Shown here piece by piece: positions 36,300-47,080 of a stretch of DNA of 64,000 nucleotides. This DNA comes from Symbiodinium natans. Taxonomy: Eukaryota; Sar; Dinophyceae; Suessiales; Symbiodiniaceae. Where the stretch lies: contig CAJNDS010001413.1 of NCBI GenBank assembly GCA_905221605.1, forward strand, positions 193,501 to 257,500, written 5' to 3'. Each line of letters begins with the position of its first letter. The stretch's first letter is position 1. The notes under the pieces are model-generated. The model was not told the origin of the DNA and did no database searches. It saw nothing but the letters and a program-made list of their open reading frames with translations. A program made the translations under genes and the position numbers.

Positions 36300-36654
36300 A
36301 AAACAATCAGAAGGGCGGGCACATTGCAGGCTGTGGAATCTTAAATACAGGACCCTCTTGGGAAAGTTGTTTTTTGGGACTTGTCTATCAGTTTATGGTT
36401 CGGGGTCCTTCCTGCGACGTCCGCACGCCACAGCATCGATGGCCCGGGCAACTGCCCAAGCAAATCAGACCAGTCCGCTAGCGAAGTCCACATCACACAT
36501 GAACATACACCACGAGCATACGGTGCCAATCACCACATCACGCGCCAGGAAACACAACGATCACGCCCACATCATGGCACATTGCTCTACCCTCACTATC
36601 CACACTCCACCACCACTGCAACCACACGCCACATGCCACTGCCCACCACCCCGC
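36300..36654. other. no gene recognised
   Basis: Upstream of the visible glycoside hydrolase exons. A 5' exon with the signal peptide would be expected somewhere to the right of 36234, but I could not identify it. Confidence 0.35.
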
Positions 36655-36790
36655 ACACCTCTAACACAACCACAACAACCACCACAACCACCACAACCAC
36701 AACAACCACCACAAACACCACAACCACCACAACCACCACAACCCCCACCACCACCACCAGCACCACCACCAGCACCACCAGCACCGTCGC
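36655..36790. repeat. (CAACCACCA)-type low-complexity array
   Basis: A run of CAA, CCA and CAC triplets (ACAACCACAACAACCACC and variants) turning into (CAC)n with AGC inserts. The poly-Thr, poly-Pro and Gly-rich frames across it are artefacts. Confidence 0.9.
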
Positions 36791-37798
36791 CACCACTCGC
36801 CACATACGGACCGCGACCTGTGGCTCAAGATCTCTGCGTAACCATCAAGTATACCCCATGTGTGTGATCGACGGAAGCAATACTCAAGAGGGCATAAGAA
36901 TGCCAGAACACGGGTTTTTAGATGGAGAGGATAGACTATAAACACAAAACATAAACATATCCGGGCCCGGACGAGGAAAGGCTCGGGCGGGTGGCTCATG
37001 CTCACTCAAAAAAATAGCCCCACATGCACCACCACATCTCAAATGGCCCCGCGTCGCTAATGACGGAGAACGAAACCCCGAGGAATGTTGTTGCAAACCA
37101 GATAGGCTCGAGGAGCACCAGTCTTACTCAAAACATGGTCTGTGTTTGTGAAGGAGTAAGCCAATAAGCCTCAAAAGTTTCTTCTATGGAAGCTTCAGGT
37201 GCTCGCCAAAATGCCGGTAGTCCTGCACGGTACTCCGGCTAGCAGGATCGTGATGCAAATGAAGCAAGAACAAGTTGGGCAAGGACTCTGCTCAGAACCA
37301 AGTGCACTGTGCACAACCCTGAACGCCGGGTTGTACTAGCAAAAACGTATGTAATCTTAGTCAACCTGGGCCCAAGCTTCACACCTCAAAGCAACTCCTT
37401 GCGAAAACGGACCCAGAACCCGTGCCCATTCGACAGCCCCTCAAAAGTGTCATTACCCTGGGTTCCAGGGAGCCCAGAGATGGGCGTCAGGGCCATACGG
37501 CAACTCAATAACTGGAGACGGAGAGCCCCAAGGTTAAGAGCGACCCGTTCAGAACCCATAAACTACTTGTTCAAGCTCAGTGTTTGCGGAATTTGCAAGC
37601 AGGATGACCAGTTCCTACGCCGGCAAAAACACAAACTGACAACCTCAGCATCAGTGAGTTCCGGTCCTTTTCAGAGCTGACATTTCCATCTGCAAATCCC
37701 TTCTTGAAATTCTGCTTCTCCAGCACGATCCGGTCAATGATGGGTCCCTGGCTAGAGCAAAACCTTCCTTCAACTTGAAAGCCCTGTGCCCCCACCTT

Positions 37799-37925
37799 CT
37801 CTATCAAAACCAATACCAACTCCTCTATCAAAACCATTACCACCTCCTCTACCAAAACCAATACCAACTCCTCTACCTAAACCTTTACCAGCTCTTCTAT
37901 CAAAACCAATACCAACTCATCTATC
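37799..37925. repeat. 24-bp minisatellite, five copies
   Basis: Unit CTCTATCAAAACCAATACCAACTC (given as 24 bp; first 20 bases CTCTATCAAAACCAATACCA) repeated five times with a few substitutions. The plus strand stays open with an 8-residue period (LYQNQYQL). No start or flanking coding evidence is seen. Confidence 0.95.
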
Positions 37926-38880
37926 ATATAGAGGCCTTGATAACTGGAATATTGTTTTGGGGGTGTTATAGTAAAATTATGTAGGAACCACAAGGGAATA
38001 CTGTTAGTACATATTCCGACCCCAAAATCAGTCCATGTATGTGGCTCCTAAGCCAGCGCTTTACCAATGTAGACGAGGCCCCGAAGATAAGCAAAATCCC
38101 CAACCCAGCAGAAAGTGTTTGTTCGTGCTGCCTGCCACTTCGACGACGATGCACACCATTTTCACGAAAGTGTTGTCCATGATACAGTATGCACGCTGCT
38201 CGCCACGTAAGAAAAACATTTGATTCTCCTGGGTCCCATGGTTTTCGTGTCTTGGAACGTGCGCACGCGTGCTCTCCGTTCCATATGCGTGTGTTTATTC
38301 ATTGACGCGTTTATGCCACATGTGGCGACAAGGATTCGCTGCTCAGCAATTTCAGGACATCTGTTTGTCTAATCATTCTAATGTTTCATCTGCTATGCCG
38401 CGAGCATCTGCTTCTAGACGGCTGCTATGCATCCTGTTGTCAAAGCCCGAACCCCAAAAGTCTGACCCTCAGCTCCCCATGAGCTCTGCGTGCCTCCTCC
38501 TTTACCGGAGCTTGAAACGTGATGCCATTCGTGCCTTCAGTCAATGTATCTGCACAAGAAAAAGAAATCCCCGAGTCCGGGTTTGGGGTTTGGGGTGATT
38601 CACACATAGAGAAACGTTGATGGAGTCAACGGCTACATACGGCCACCCCTGAGCTTGAACTTCGCAATCCTCTTATCGGATAGATCGGATAGACAGCACC
38701 TGGGAGTTACAAAGTGGGAAGGTCCATTTGGTGCTCATGGTTTGACAGCACCATATCCCAAACATGCGGTGCCCGTTGATTCCTACACTTCGCTCAGCAC
38801 GCGCTTCAAAGGTTTTGGTCAGTGTGCACTGGACCCCTACAACATAATGAGCACCCTCAGAAGCCCGGAAACCCAGTACT
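37926..38880. other. gene-free interval
   Basis: No recognised feature. A short GGGTTTGGGGTTTGGGGTG patch lies at 38579-38597. Confidence 0.4.
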
Positions 38881-38881
38881 G

Positions 38882-39190
38882 TCAGCGCCTTCTGTCAGGT
38901 TGACGTTCACAGAATATTGGCCAGGGGCACCACTCTCCGAACACCAGCTGCTTGTTGGTGGGATCCTGCCATTGGTACTCGGTCCAGACTATGAGGTCCG
39001 ATAGGTTTGTGAAGTTTTGTGCCTGCGAGTCCCTGCTCCAAGATCCGAGGCAAATCCAGATGTTCAAGCCCTTACAGCGACAATAGGCAAACCCCAATAT
39101 GCAACCCAGAAAACTTGGCCGTAGACCTCGTGACAGCGAGTCATTCCGAAGGTTTGCTCCAAAGCCAAGTATACTAAAATTGCAAGTCGA
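38882..39190 (-). CDS. candidate exon of an unidentified Trp/Cys-rich protein
   Basis: An open minus frame ending at a stop at 38882 contains CRCKGLNIWICLGSWSRDS, NFTNLSDLIVWTEYQWQDP and VFGEWCPWPIF. The Trp- and Cys-rich, mixed composition is unlike the repeat-shadow frames around it. I do not recognise a family. It is on the same strand as the genes on either side. It could be an exon of a secreted protein or simply an open frame by chance. Confidence 0.25.
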   Translation of the reverse strand, partial: STCNFSILGFGANLRNDSLSRGLRPSFLGCILGFAYCRCKGLNIWICLGSWSRDSQAQNFTNLSDLIVWTEYQWQDPTNKQLVFGEWCPWPIFCERQPDRRR

Positions 39191-39739
39191 CCTGCCTCTG
39201 GGTGGTCGGGTTGGGAGGTTCCCAATCGACTCACGGAGGCTGATGTTGGGGGCGATTGGGCCCCAAAAGCCCTGAATCCACAAAGCCCTACAGCCCAAAG
39301 GCCCCCAAATGCCCTAAGCTCTAAGCCTTAAACCCTAAACGCGTCACATTGTAAAATCACCAGGGGCCCGGTCTCCATGATTTTCGTTGGCGACGGGTCA
39401 TCAAGCTCATTGCTTAGCGCAACAGTACTCAAGTTTGGGGCAGGAGGCCAAAAACCTGCAAGTGACTTGCAAGATCCCATAGTGGGTTTCGGTCGAGCGT
39501 TTGACTTAAAAACTTCGGGCGTGCAGTTTGAAGATTGACAGCGCAACGCCTTGAACCCAAACAATTTAAGCTTGGATATACTTGCAGTAAAACAAGCTTC
39601 CTTCCCCGCAACACACGTGGCTCCGGTGGCGGAAAAATTCTTGCCGACTTCGCCGGAACAGTGAAACAAAGGTCTGCGGAGACTAGCACTCACCGCCATT
39701 CACCGCTCTCGTTGTGACCTGAAACCATGAAGACATACA

Positions 39740-42075
39740 TCAAAACGAAACCTCGACGTATCCGTCATCATACTCGACGTATCTGTAATTTTCCTCATCA
39801 TCAGCAGCCACACCAGCCTTATCACGGCCATGATCGCTGTCACTGGACTGCATCGCCAGTGAGGCCACCCTCTGACATTCTGATCGACATCCGCCAAGCC
39901 CTGCTGTAGAAAATCTGGAAGTGCATCTGCCTTCCCAAAGTCTTCTGCAGTCGAGCAAATCCACCCGCGCCCCGAGCGGCATCCTTGCTTCCCCACCAGG
40001 GATTTAGAATTTAGGTTTCGGGCTTAGGATAAAATGTAAAGCTGCACAACCAAGGCAAACCAAACAGCCATGCCGATTATTCATTGCTGCCGTTGGCTTA
40101 CTTTGTCAGCAGGCACGAAGCATAACAAACATTCAAGGTAAGTAGGTAAGCAAGTGTCAGGGCAGCAGCGCCATCGTGCTGTGAGTTCATCAAGGCCATC
40201 ATCAGCGGCGTCATACCGGGCCAATGATAGAATAAGGTCGACAACGGAGTTCGCCTGCCAAACCGATACCGAGCCACCTCCAATGCACGGTTTGCACGGG
40301 CTGCAACACGCATATAGTTAAAGTCGAATTGGAAGTCCACGTCAGCTTGAAGCTCCTGACAAGACAAACTAGGGCTGACAAGGGCATTGGGTTATATGAC
40401 CTTCAAAAAGTTAAGCATGTCAACACATAGCAGGTTTGTCGCTGTAACGCATGTGTTTACCAGTGTATAAAACCGCAAAGCTGTCATGGCCAGACAAGTC
40501 CATCGGTGAAGGAACGACAAAAACAAGCACATGTATAGACGAAGTATCCAACCACTGCCTACATGCCTGCTCCTACTCAGACTTACTGCTCTCGCTGGCT
40601 CCTATGACCTAATTTGGCGCTAAGTCTCGAGCAAATACTGAACAGTGCGCGGGCTGCAGCCGACAGCCAAATTCGCGGAGGCGAACAGGGCTCGCGAAAA
40701 CGCAGGCCGGCCAAGCCTTTGTCTCCCAACCTGTCTTGCCTCACACACTCCACCAGGGTTTCAAAGTTGCCGAAGATGGCTGCAATCTCAAAGGCCGTCC
40801 ATCCCCAGAGGTTTTTCGTAAACACAGAGGTCGCAGTCTGCTCGCATAGTATATATAGAGAGTCCATCTCGGTTTCCTGAAACAGCAGCCAGAGGCACCG
40901 CTGGAAAGAGACCACGGCTCGCGTCAGCCCCAGCACCCGCAGTCAGCAAAACCTGCGCCACATCATTGTTCCCTTAAAAAATCTTAGGTCCAGCGCGGAC
41001 ATCCAGAACATCAGCCCCAATTCAGGCTGCGCTTGTTTGGTTCTCCTGTGGATGTCCGCCCGCTCCCTCAGCAAGTCTCTCACCAGTGCAGGGTCTCCTA
41101 GCACTGAAGCGTAGTGAAGCGGTGTGAAGCCTGCAGCGTCGGCGGTTTGAGCGCTTTCGAAGCCATTCTCGTAAAGGAAGTGCGCTACCAGCGAGCCACT
41201 GAAGCGAGGCTCGAAGCCGACTTCTGCAAAGTCTTGGAGCATCTCTGGCTGGGGGTTGGTAGACAATCCTCTCATGTGCACTAGGTTGCGCAGGAGGCGA
41301 TGCTGCAAGACAGGCAGGAGTTTGGGGCGGCTTCAAGTGTGAACTCTCCCCAACAGATCCAACCGGCGGGGAAGGCCAACGGCGTTCCCATCAACTTCGA
41401 GTCGTGCTCTGGATCAAAATCCAGCTTCCTTCCTCGGACAACTCCCGGCAGACCCGCTCAAGACGGCACCATCCCCTTGTTGCCCATGTGCTTGCGGAAA
41501 ATACCTGCCCTGGGATGGGCTGTCAATGACAGGGCAAAGTGCCAAGAAAAAACTGCTCCTGGCCACATAGGCTGGGATGCTACTGATGGCATGGGCCAAG
41601 TTGCTCTGCTCGCCAGCGGACTGGTGCTCTAACTGTGGGCATGGGAAGTAATCGTACCAGAACGACAAGGGTTTGGAGGTGAAGTCCTTGACCGATAGGC
41701 GCCGGAGATTGACCCAGGCACCCTCTGTAGTTGCATCAAGCGGCACATACTTCATGTTGTGAAGGAGATGACGCACGGCCAGCTGTAAAACACGGAACTG
41801 CCGAAATTCCGGATCCGGATGCGTAGTGTCAACCCACTGATGAGACACGAAAGCAGCTTTCCCGCTGTTGTTGTCAAACTCGATCAGCGTGCCCTTTGCC
41901 TTCAGCGTCTCGTGTGGTTCGAGCCATCTGCAACAGCGGCACCGAGTACATTGGAAAGCACAGCGGAGACTCCTCGTCTTCTCCTCGCAAGGCTTTGGCA
42001 AAGAGCTGCAGAGGGGTCAGAGGCTTGCGCGGTCCACACTGGCAGCGCAACATGCCTTGAAGAGCCGGCATAGAG
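39740..42075 (-). pseudogene. SHQW-domain ankyrin-repeat protein, many frameshifts
   Basis: Pieces of one protein follow in order leftwards on the minus strand. LCFPMYSVPLLQM (about 41930-41970); KAAFVSHQWVDTTHPDPEF and WYDYFPCPQLE...IPAYVARSSFFLALCPV (41500-41880); STWATRGWCRLERVCRELSE (41400-41480); PVLQHRLLRNLVHMRGL, then an ankyrin unit GFTPLHYASVLGDPALVRDL (41000-41310); VAQVLLTAGA (about 40950); a second ankyrin unit WGWTAFEIAAIFGNFETLVE (40740-40830); and RTPLSTLFYHWPGMTPLMMA (40170-40260) in an exon starting at 40355 after TTGTCAG. Large families with this order occur in dinoflagellates; function unknown. Successive pieces are in different frames with no room for introns: at least six single-base shifts between 41930 and 40860. 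I therefore call it a pseudogene, with local assembly indels as the alternative. A C-terminal piece (DDEENYRYVEYDDGYVEV, stop at 39740) is less certain. Confidence 0.7.
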
Positions 42076-42135
42076 GTGGAAGAACAGCACTACCCCTGAG
42101 CACAACCGCTACGATCCAAACTACTGTTTGGGGAT

Positions 42136-42806
42136 CTATGCATCTTCTTGCGAAACGCACCCATCCGTGCGCGCTTGGACCCTCTGCAGAAGCTGTAGCA
42201 CAATCTCTAGCATACTGTACAGCAGAGACACTACAGACGAGACTATGTCAACCACTGTCTCATTCTTTAATGCATAGTGCGCTGTGTAGGCTTGGCGCGT
42301 CGTCCTTATGGTGCTCCAAGGTTGTCTATTGACACGAATCGTCAGGTTGCGCTCGTTCGGGCTCATGTAGCGGATCATCATGTGGTGAATGCCTGGCGCA
42401 ACCATGTCTGAAACACGTAGCGCAACACTTTCGAAATAGGAGGACTTAGACAACTCTTCGAATGTCATACTATCCCAACCCAACATCTCTGAAACAAGCG
42501 CGGGATGCCTGGTACTCCTGCGCGGACTGTCAGCGTGACGCTGTTGTCTGGGCCATTGCGTATACCACTTACCACATAAGTCACGTGAGAGGACGCTGCA
42601 CCACATGTCACCACCGCGACCTGTCCTGCCAGGATGCCATCCTCAGCCTCATAACTGCCCACGCTTGCGTGAGTGTGAGAGGTGCCAGGAGCATCAGGAA
42701 GACCTGTGCCACGGGGAAGAGCCCAGTTGTCCGAGGCCGACTTCCACACGCTCCAGGTGCTGAAGCTGATTCCCGCCAACACTGAAGCTATGCTAGCGGC
42801 TTTCAT
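42136..42806 (-). CDS. membrane-anchored CBM6/35-like carbohydrate-binding protein
   Basis: Start chosen at 42806 because the first 30 residues (MKAASIASVLAGISFSTWSV, then WKSASDNWALP) match the start of both sulfotransferases in this window. They form a short hydrophobic signal anchor. Exon 1 is exactly 78 codons and contains SYEAEDGILAGQVAVV, the calcium- and sugar-binding first strands of CBM6/35. A GTAAGT donor at 42572 and a TTTCAG(AG) acceptor near 42487 remove an 84-86-bp intron. Exon 2 opens with MLGWDSMTFEEL and holds VALRVSDMVAPGIHHMMIRY and LTIRVNRQPW, the second half of the fold. With the acceptor after CAGAG, the frame is kept. The tail after QPW is less convincing and another intron may follow. 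Expected role: binding glycans in the secretory pathway or at the cell surface. Confidence 0.65.
42487..42572 (-). other. intron in the CBM gene
   Basis: Minus-strand GTAAGT...CTTGTTTCAG is a textbook donor and acceptor. The frame is preserved if the acceptor is the second AG (CAGAG, 86-bp intron) rather than the first (84 bp). Retention leads to a stop soon after (in the WVGIV frame, near 42465). Confidence 0.75.
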
Positions 42807-42979
42807 GCCCCCAAAACGGCTAAATCTTCGACCCGAATGGCTGCCCTCACGACCTGACGAAACTGCGGCAAGTACTGGCACGCGCAGCTTTGACAGAGCC
42901 ACATTCCGCTCACTAAGAAAGCCGTAAACAATTCGCGAGCTCCGGCATCGGCACAGCCTCAACCGCGCCACTTCTGCTG

Positions 42980-43279
42980 CAGGGACGGGGGACAGGCATC
43001 CGAAAGACATGACTCTCATGCCAGAGCACCACGCAGCACAAGCATCTCTTTTTCAGAGCTGTGGACTAAGCGTTCTCGGTTGCATAAGGATCTGTGAAGC
43101 CACTGGCCAAAATGCCAGGGTTTCGGCATGTCTGACGGGAAGTGCTGGAATCTGGACCGAAACGCCACGTTCGCTTAGCATCCTCCCAAGACTTGTAACA
43201 AAATTAACCAAAATGGACCGAGCGACCACATGTCGCAACGACATATGATGCCTCTTGGAGGCAGCACACACCTCAGCAT
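42980..43279 (-). other. conserved 3' flank of ST1
   Basis: About 300 bp after the ST1 stop are nearly identical to the flank after ST2 (45690-45986), and about 250 bp also match the flank of the fragment at 34433. The similarity starts near the word CAGGGACGGGGGACA. Conservation of non-coding flank in all three shows the duplication copied genomic DNA rather than only a processed coding sequence. Confidence 0.8.
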
Positions 43280-44388
43280 TTACAGAGCGGGCCATGTCAC
43301 GTGAGGAGCATCTCGCAAGCATGTCGGCTGGGGAAATCGGAACAGCTCATAATCCTCAGCATAGAGCTGCCTGGCCTTCTGGCAGAGCTGCTCATCATAA
43401 GTAGCGTGATCTTTTGCATCCGTCCTGTGTTCAGCTAGCGCCTTCGCTGACTCTCCGAAGCTGAAGTTTCTGACCGCACTGGGGTTCGGTGCTGTCTTGG
43501 CAACCGCGTCTATAAAGCAGTCGGACAGCTCTGCCCGCATGGACTTGTCAGGGGCCATGAAGAAAACATGCTGGTAGAAGGGAAGGAACTTGCCCAAATC
43601 ACATGTACGAGACCTGGGCTGTTGGACCCCTTGAGACCAACATTACTGAAGATTCGTGAAAAATCAAAGAACCCTGTTTTCAGCAACATCGCTAACCGGC
43701 CAGGAGACTGGCGCTGCCAGTGAGGATTCTCGTGCTCCAAGGCGTGGTGCATACCGAATTCCACCCTCGTCACGAAGTCCGGGAAATTGGTCGCGTTGAA
43801 GGCTTCATACGGCAAACCAAACAAGTCTTTAGTGAGGTGGGTATTGTTAGGATCATTCCCGCCGGCAATTTTGTCCAGATACGCCGACCGCAAACGGTCC
43901 AAGGGGTCCCTGACCACTGCCATCTTAGTCCAGCTTGGATCGAGCATGATTTGAATGGCCTCTGCACGTGGCAGGTGCTTGAGCTGCATCAGCCCACCGA
44001 TGTAGCCGTTGGCATCGCGATTGTGTGGATTGGATGCCCAATCCTGCACTCCCACCAACCAGCGAAGAAACGTCTGCCATCGAGATGTGCCACATTTCGG
44101 CACATAGCAGAACACGAGGCGGTGGCTCGGGATCACAAATGGTGACAGCCACGCATCACTCTGATTCGCGTACCAATAATCGAAACCCTGCGTTTGCTGC
44201 ACGGGCGACCCCTTCAGATCAAGCCGACAGGTGTTGCCAGAAGGCTCAACACGAGGCGGATGTTGCCCCGCTGGCGCAGTCGGTGTACCACTGCCTGGGA
44301 CCGCCCACCCTGTCATGGAAGCCTTCCACACGCACCAGGCACCGAATGCTGCGCCTGCTAATGTCGCGAGGATGCTGGCTGCTTTCAT
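43280..44388 (-). CDS. carbohydrate sulfotransferase ST1, two exons
   Basis: Transfers sulfate from PAPS to a glycan hydroxyl, expected in the Golgi lumen (Sulfotransfer_2 / HNK-1-ST-like family). Coding is 44388-43709 joined to 43613-43280, 337 residues, about 88% identical by eye to ST2. Features in order: N-terminal signal anchor MKAASILATLAGAAFGAWCV; 5'-phosphosulfate loop VPKCGTSRW (about residue 97); 3'-phosphate motif VVRDPLDRLRSAYLDK (about residue 159); Asn-X-Ser/Thr sites (NQS, NAT); and the family-like end YAEDYELFRFP. The start is the Met that begins the shared anchor; an in-frame upstream Met at 44541 is less likely because the similarity to ST2 stops at 44388. The stop is TAA at 43280-43282. 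Without removing the intron the second half is out of frame. Confidence 0.9.
43614..43708 (-). other. 95-bp intron of ST1, flanked by GTCTC repeats
   Basis: Found by aligning ST1 with the intronless ST2: 95 extra bases lie between the codons for HWQRQS and the FLPFYQHVFF region. Minus-strand boundaries are CGCCA|GTCTCC...AGCCCAG|GTCTCG, so the donor is GT, the acceptor AG, and the pentamer GTCTC sits at the start of the intron and again just after it. Splicing restores the ST2-like frame exactly. 95 is not a multiple of three. Confidence 0.9.
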
Positions 44389-44394
44389 GGCTCC

Positions 44395-45690
44395 GAGAAA
44401 TGGCCGAAACGTCAGAACACAATACTTCTGACTGGTACATATAGTGAAAACAGTCTTGGATCCTGCTGCTGCGCCTGGAGCCTCTGGAGACACCAGTGTA
44501 TACAAAGCATCTGCGCGACCAGGGCAACCTAACACCTGCACATTGTGGGACTTCCAAGGTTGATGTGCCTGCCTCCGCCTGTTCTACAACCACTAGATGT
44601 GCTTGTTACGCGTTGTGCCCAGAGGGCAGTAAAAGCTTGGCGGTGAAAGACAGGTCTTTCAGGGGCAAGAAGCGAAAGCAAAACACCGAGGTTGTTGGGG
44701 TGGCCCAAGTGGAGAATGCAAGCAGAAGAAGGCCTGATTAACGGTGTAACCCCGTGAGAGAGAACGCAGAACACTTGGTAGCAGATGTGACCACCACGTG
44801 CAACGTTTGCAACAGACGAAGCACCTGGAATAGGTATAAATTTCATGCCAATAAACTATCCACGTTGCACTATTGAGCTGTTTGCTGAGTTGAAACGAAT
44901 CAGACGGAAAGGCGCCGAAGGGGTGCCAAGGTTTTTTCGTATCACGGTTGGTGCAACAGACAGCTGCAGCAGCCTACCAACACTATCTTGGGGGCTCAAC
45001 CCTGAAAAGCTCAAAAATCGCACATTCCCGAACCCGGAAGAGTGCTAGGCTGTGGCACAGGCGGCGCCCATATCGGGAGCCAGCAGTAGCCGGCAGGTCA
45101 TTGGTTTTGGATTTTTGAAGCGAACAGCAGGAAGCTCCATCCTGAGGAGCCCGCACGGTACTCTCTCGTCCCAACGGGACAGTGCATGATGAGGAGCTTC
45201 CAATGCTTGTTGCTGATACTCAATCACATTCAAAGCCCGCCCTGATGGGCCCAATGGAGGCCAGCACTCCGATATGCGAAATTATGCGAACGATGCAAAA
45301 AAAAACCGATGGAAAACCTGAGATCCAGCTGCGACATGGCCGCTCACACTGAGTCTGGGCCGGACGCTGACCTGATGGGGCACCCATGTCCCAATCAAGG
45401 AATGCTATATTAAAGCAAAGCTGAAGAATCTTGATGCACTTTAAGCCTACTTTAAGCTAAGTACCGGCAAGGCAGCCAACTTAGTGTACCTTGGAACATG
45501 CACTGGCCATGCGCACATGAAACCGAGTGGACGCGCCAGCCATCTCAAACCTGTCCGAGTTGACATCTGCACAAGACGAAAACGAGCATGCTGACAGCAC
45601 GCTTGCATGCTGGTGTCAAGCTTCACATCCCTGGCTTCAAGCGTCAACAATCCTCGCAGGTCTAGCAGCCAACAGCAATCTCGCTACAGG
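44395..45690. other. spacer between the two sulfotransferase copies
   Basis: About 1.3 kb that is not duplicated. It should hold the 5' flank of ST1 and the region beyond the 3' flank of ST2. No gene is recognised and no obvious promoter motif is seen, which is normal for dinoflagellates. Confidence 0.45.
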
Positions 45691-45986
45691 GACGGGGGAC
45701 AAGCATGAGAAAGACATGACTCTCATGTCAGAGTACCACGCAGCACAAGCATCTCTTTTTCAGAGCTGTAGACTAAGCGTTCTCGGTTGCATAAGGATCT
45801 GTGAAGCCACTGGCCAAAATGCCAGGGTTTCGGCACGTCTGACGGGAAGTGCTGGAATCTGGACCGAAACGCCACGTTCGCTTAGCATCCTCCCAAGACT
45901 TGTAACAAAATTAACCAAAATGGACCGAGCGACCACATGTCGCAACGACATATGATGCCTCTTGGAGGCAGCACACACCTTAGCAT
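45690..45986 (-). other. conserved 3' flank of ST2
   Basis: Nearly identical to 42980-43279, offset by about 2708 bp. It marks the 3' end of the duplicated unit. Confidence 0.8.
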
Positions 45987-47003
45987 CTACAGAGTGGGCC
46001 ATGTCACGTGAGGAGCATCTCGCAAGCAGGTCGGCCGGGGAAATCGGAACAGCTCATAATCCTCAGCATAGAGCTGCCTGGCCTTCAGGCAGAGCTGCTC
46101 ATCATAAGTAGCGTGATCTTTTGCATCCGTCCTGTGTTCAGCTAGCGCCTTCGCTGACTCTCCGAAGCTGAAGTTTCTGACTGCACTGGGGTTCGGTGCT
46201 GTCTTGGCCACGGCCTCTATAAAGCAGTCGGACAGCTCTGCCCGCATGGTCTTGTCAGGGGGCATGAAGAAGACATGCTGGTAGAAGGGAAGGAACGTGC
46301 TCAAGTCACATCTATGAGACTGGCGTTGCCAATGCTTGTTCTCGTGGTCCAAGGAGTGGCGCATGCCGAATTCTACCCTTCTCAAAAAGTCTGAGAAACT
46401 TGTGGATGTGAAGTTCTCATATGGAAGTCCGAACAAGTGCTTGGTAAAGTTCGTGTTGCCCGGATCATTGGCACCAGCAATTTTGTCCAGATACGCCGAC
46501 CGCAGACGGTCCAGGGGGTCCCTGACCACCGCCATCTTAGTCCAGCTTGGATCGAGCATGATTTGAATCGCCTCTGCACGTGGCAGGTGCTTGAGCTGCA
46601 TCAGCCCACCAATGTAGTTGTTGGCATCGCGAATGTGTGGATTGGATGCCCAGTCCTGCACTCCCACCAACCAGCGAAGAAACCTCTGCCATCGAGATGT
46701 ACCAGCTTTCGGCACATAGCAGAACACGAGGCGGTGGCTCGGGATCACAAATGGTGACAGCCACGCATCACTCTGATTCGCGTACCAATAATCGAAACTC
46801 TGCGGTTGCTTCACGGGCACTTTCTTCAGATCAAGCCGACAGGTGTTGCCCGAAGGCTCAACACGAGGCGGATGTTGCCCCGCTGGTGCAGACGGTGCAT
46901 CATTACTGCGTGGGACGGCCCACCCTGTCATGGAAGCCTTCCACACGCACCAGGCACCGAACGCCGCTCCTGCCATTGCTGCGAGGATGCTGGCTGCTTT
47001 CAT
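45987..47003 (-). CDS. carbohydrate sulfotransferase ST2, single exon
   Basis: Complete 338-residue open frame in one exon, ending in TAG. PAPS-dependent glycan sulfotransferase of the Sulfotransfer_2 family, expected to be a type II membrane protein of the Golgi. Anchor at residues 1-22 (MKAASILAAMAGAAFGAWCV), proline-rich stem at 31-50, 5'-phosphosulfate motif VPKAGTSRW at 97-105, 3'-phosphate motif VVRDPLDRLRSAYLDK at 159-174, sequons NQS (76) and NFT (185), and a closing YAEDYELFRFP at 312-322. The length is normal for the family. The start is the first Met; similarity to ST1 and to the CBM gene begins at this codon. Compared with ST1 it lacks the 95-bp intron. Acceptor glycan is unknown. 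Confidence 0.92.
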   Translation of the reverse strand: MKAASILAAMAGAAFGAWCVWKASMTGWAVPRSNDAPSAPAGQHPPRVEPSGNTCRLDLKKVPVKQPQSFDYWYANQSDAWLSPFVIPSHRLVFCYVPKAGTSRWQRFLRWLVGVQDWASNPHIRDANNYIGGLMQLKHLPRAEAIQIMLDPSWTKMAVVRDPLDRLRSAYLDKIAGANDPGNTNFTKHLFGLPYENFTSTSFSDFLRRVEFGMRHSLDHENKHWQRQSHRCDLSTFLPFYQHVFFMPPDKTMRAELSDCFIEAVAKTAPNPSAVRNFSFGESAKALAEHRTDAKDHATYDEQLCLKARQLYAEDYELFRFPRPTCLRDAPHVTWPTL

Positions 47004-47080
47004 GGCTGCGAAAAGCCCAACTCAATTTCACCATGTTTCATATAAGCTAGTTGCTTCTTTGCTCGTCACACTTTCGGTCC

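Noticed and set aside
43510-43620. Alternative C-terminus of ST1 read through the intron
   Set aside because: Comparison with ST2 shows 95 bp of GT-AG intron; the read-through tail has no similarity to the family.
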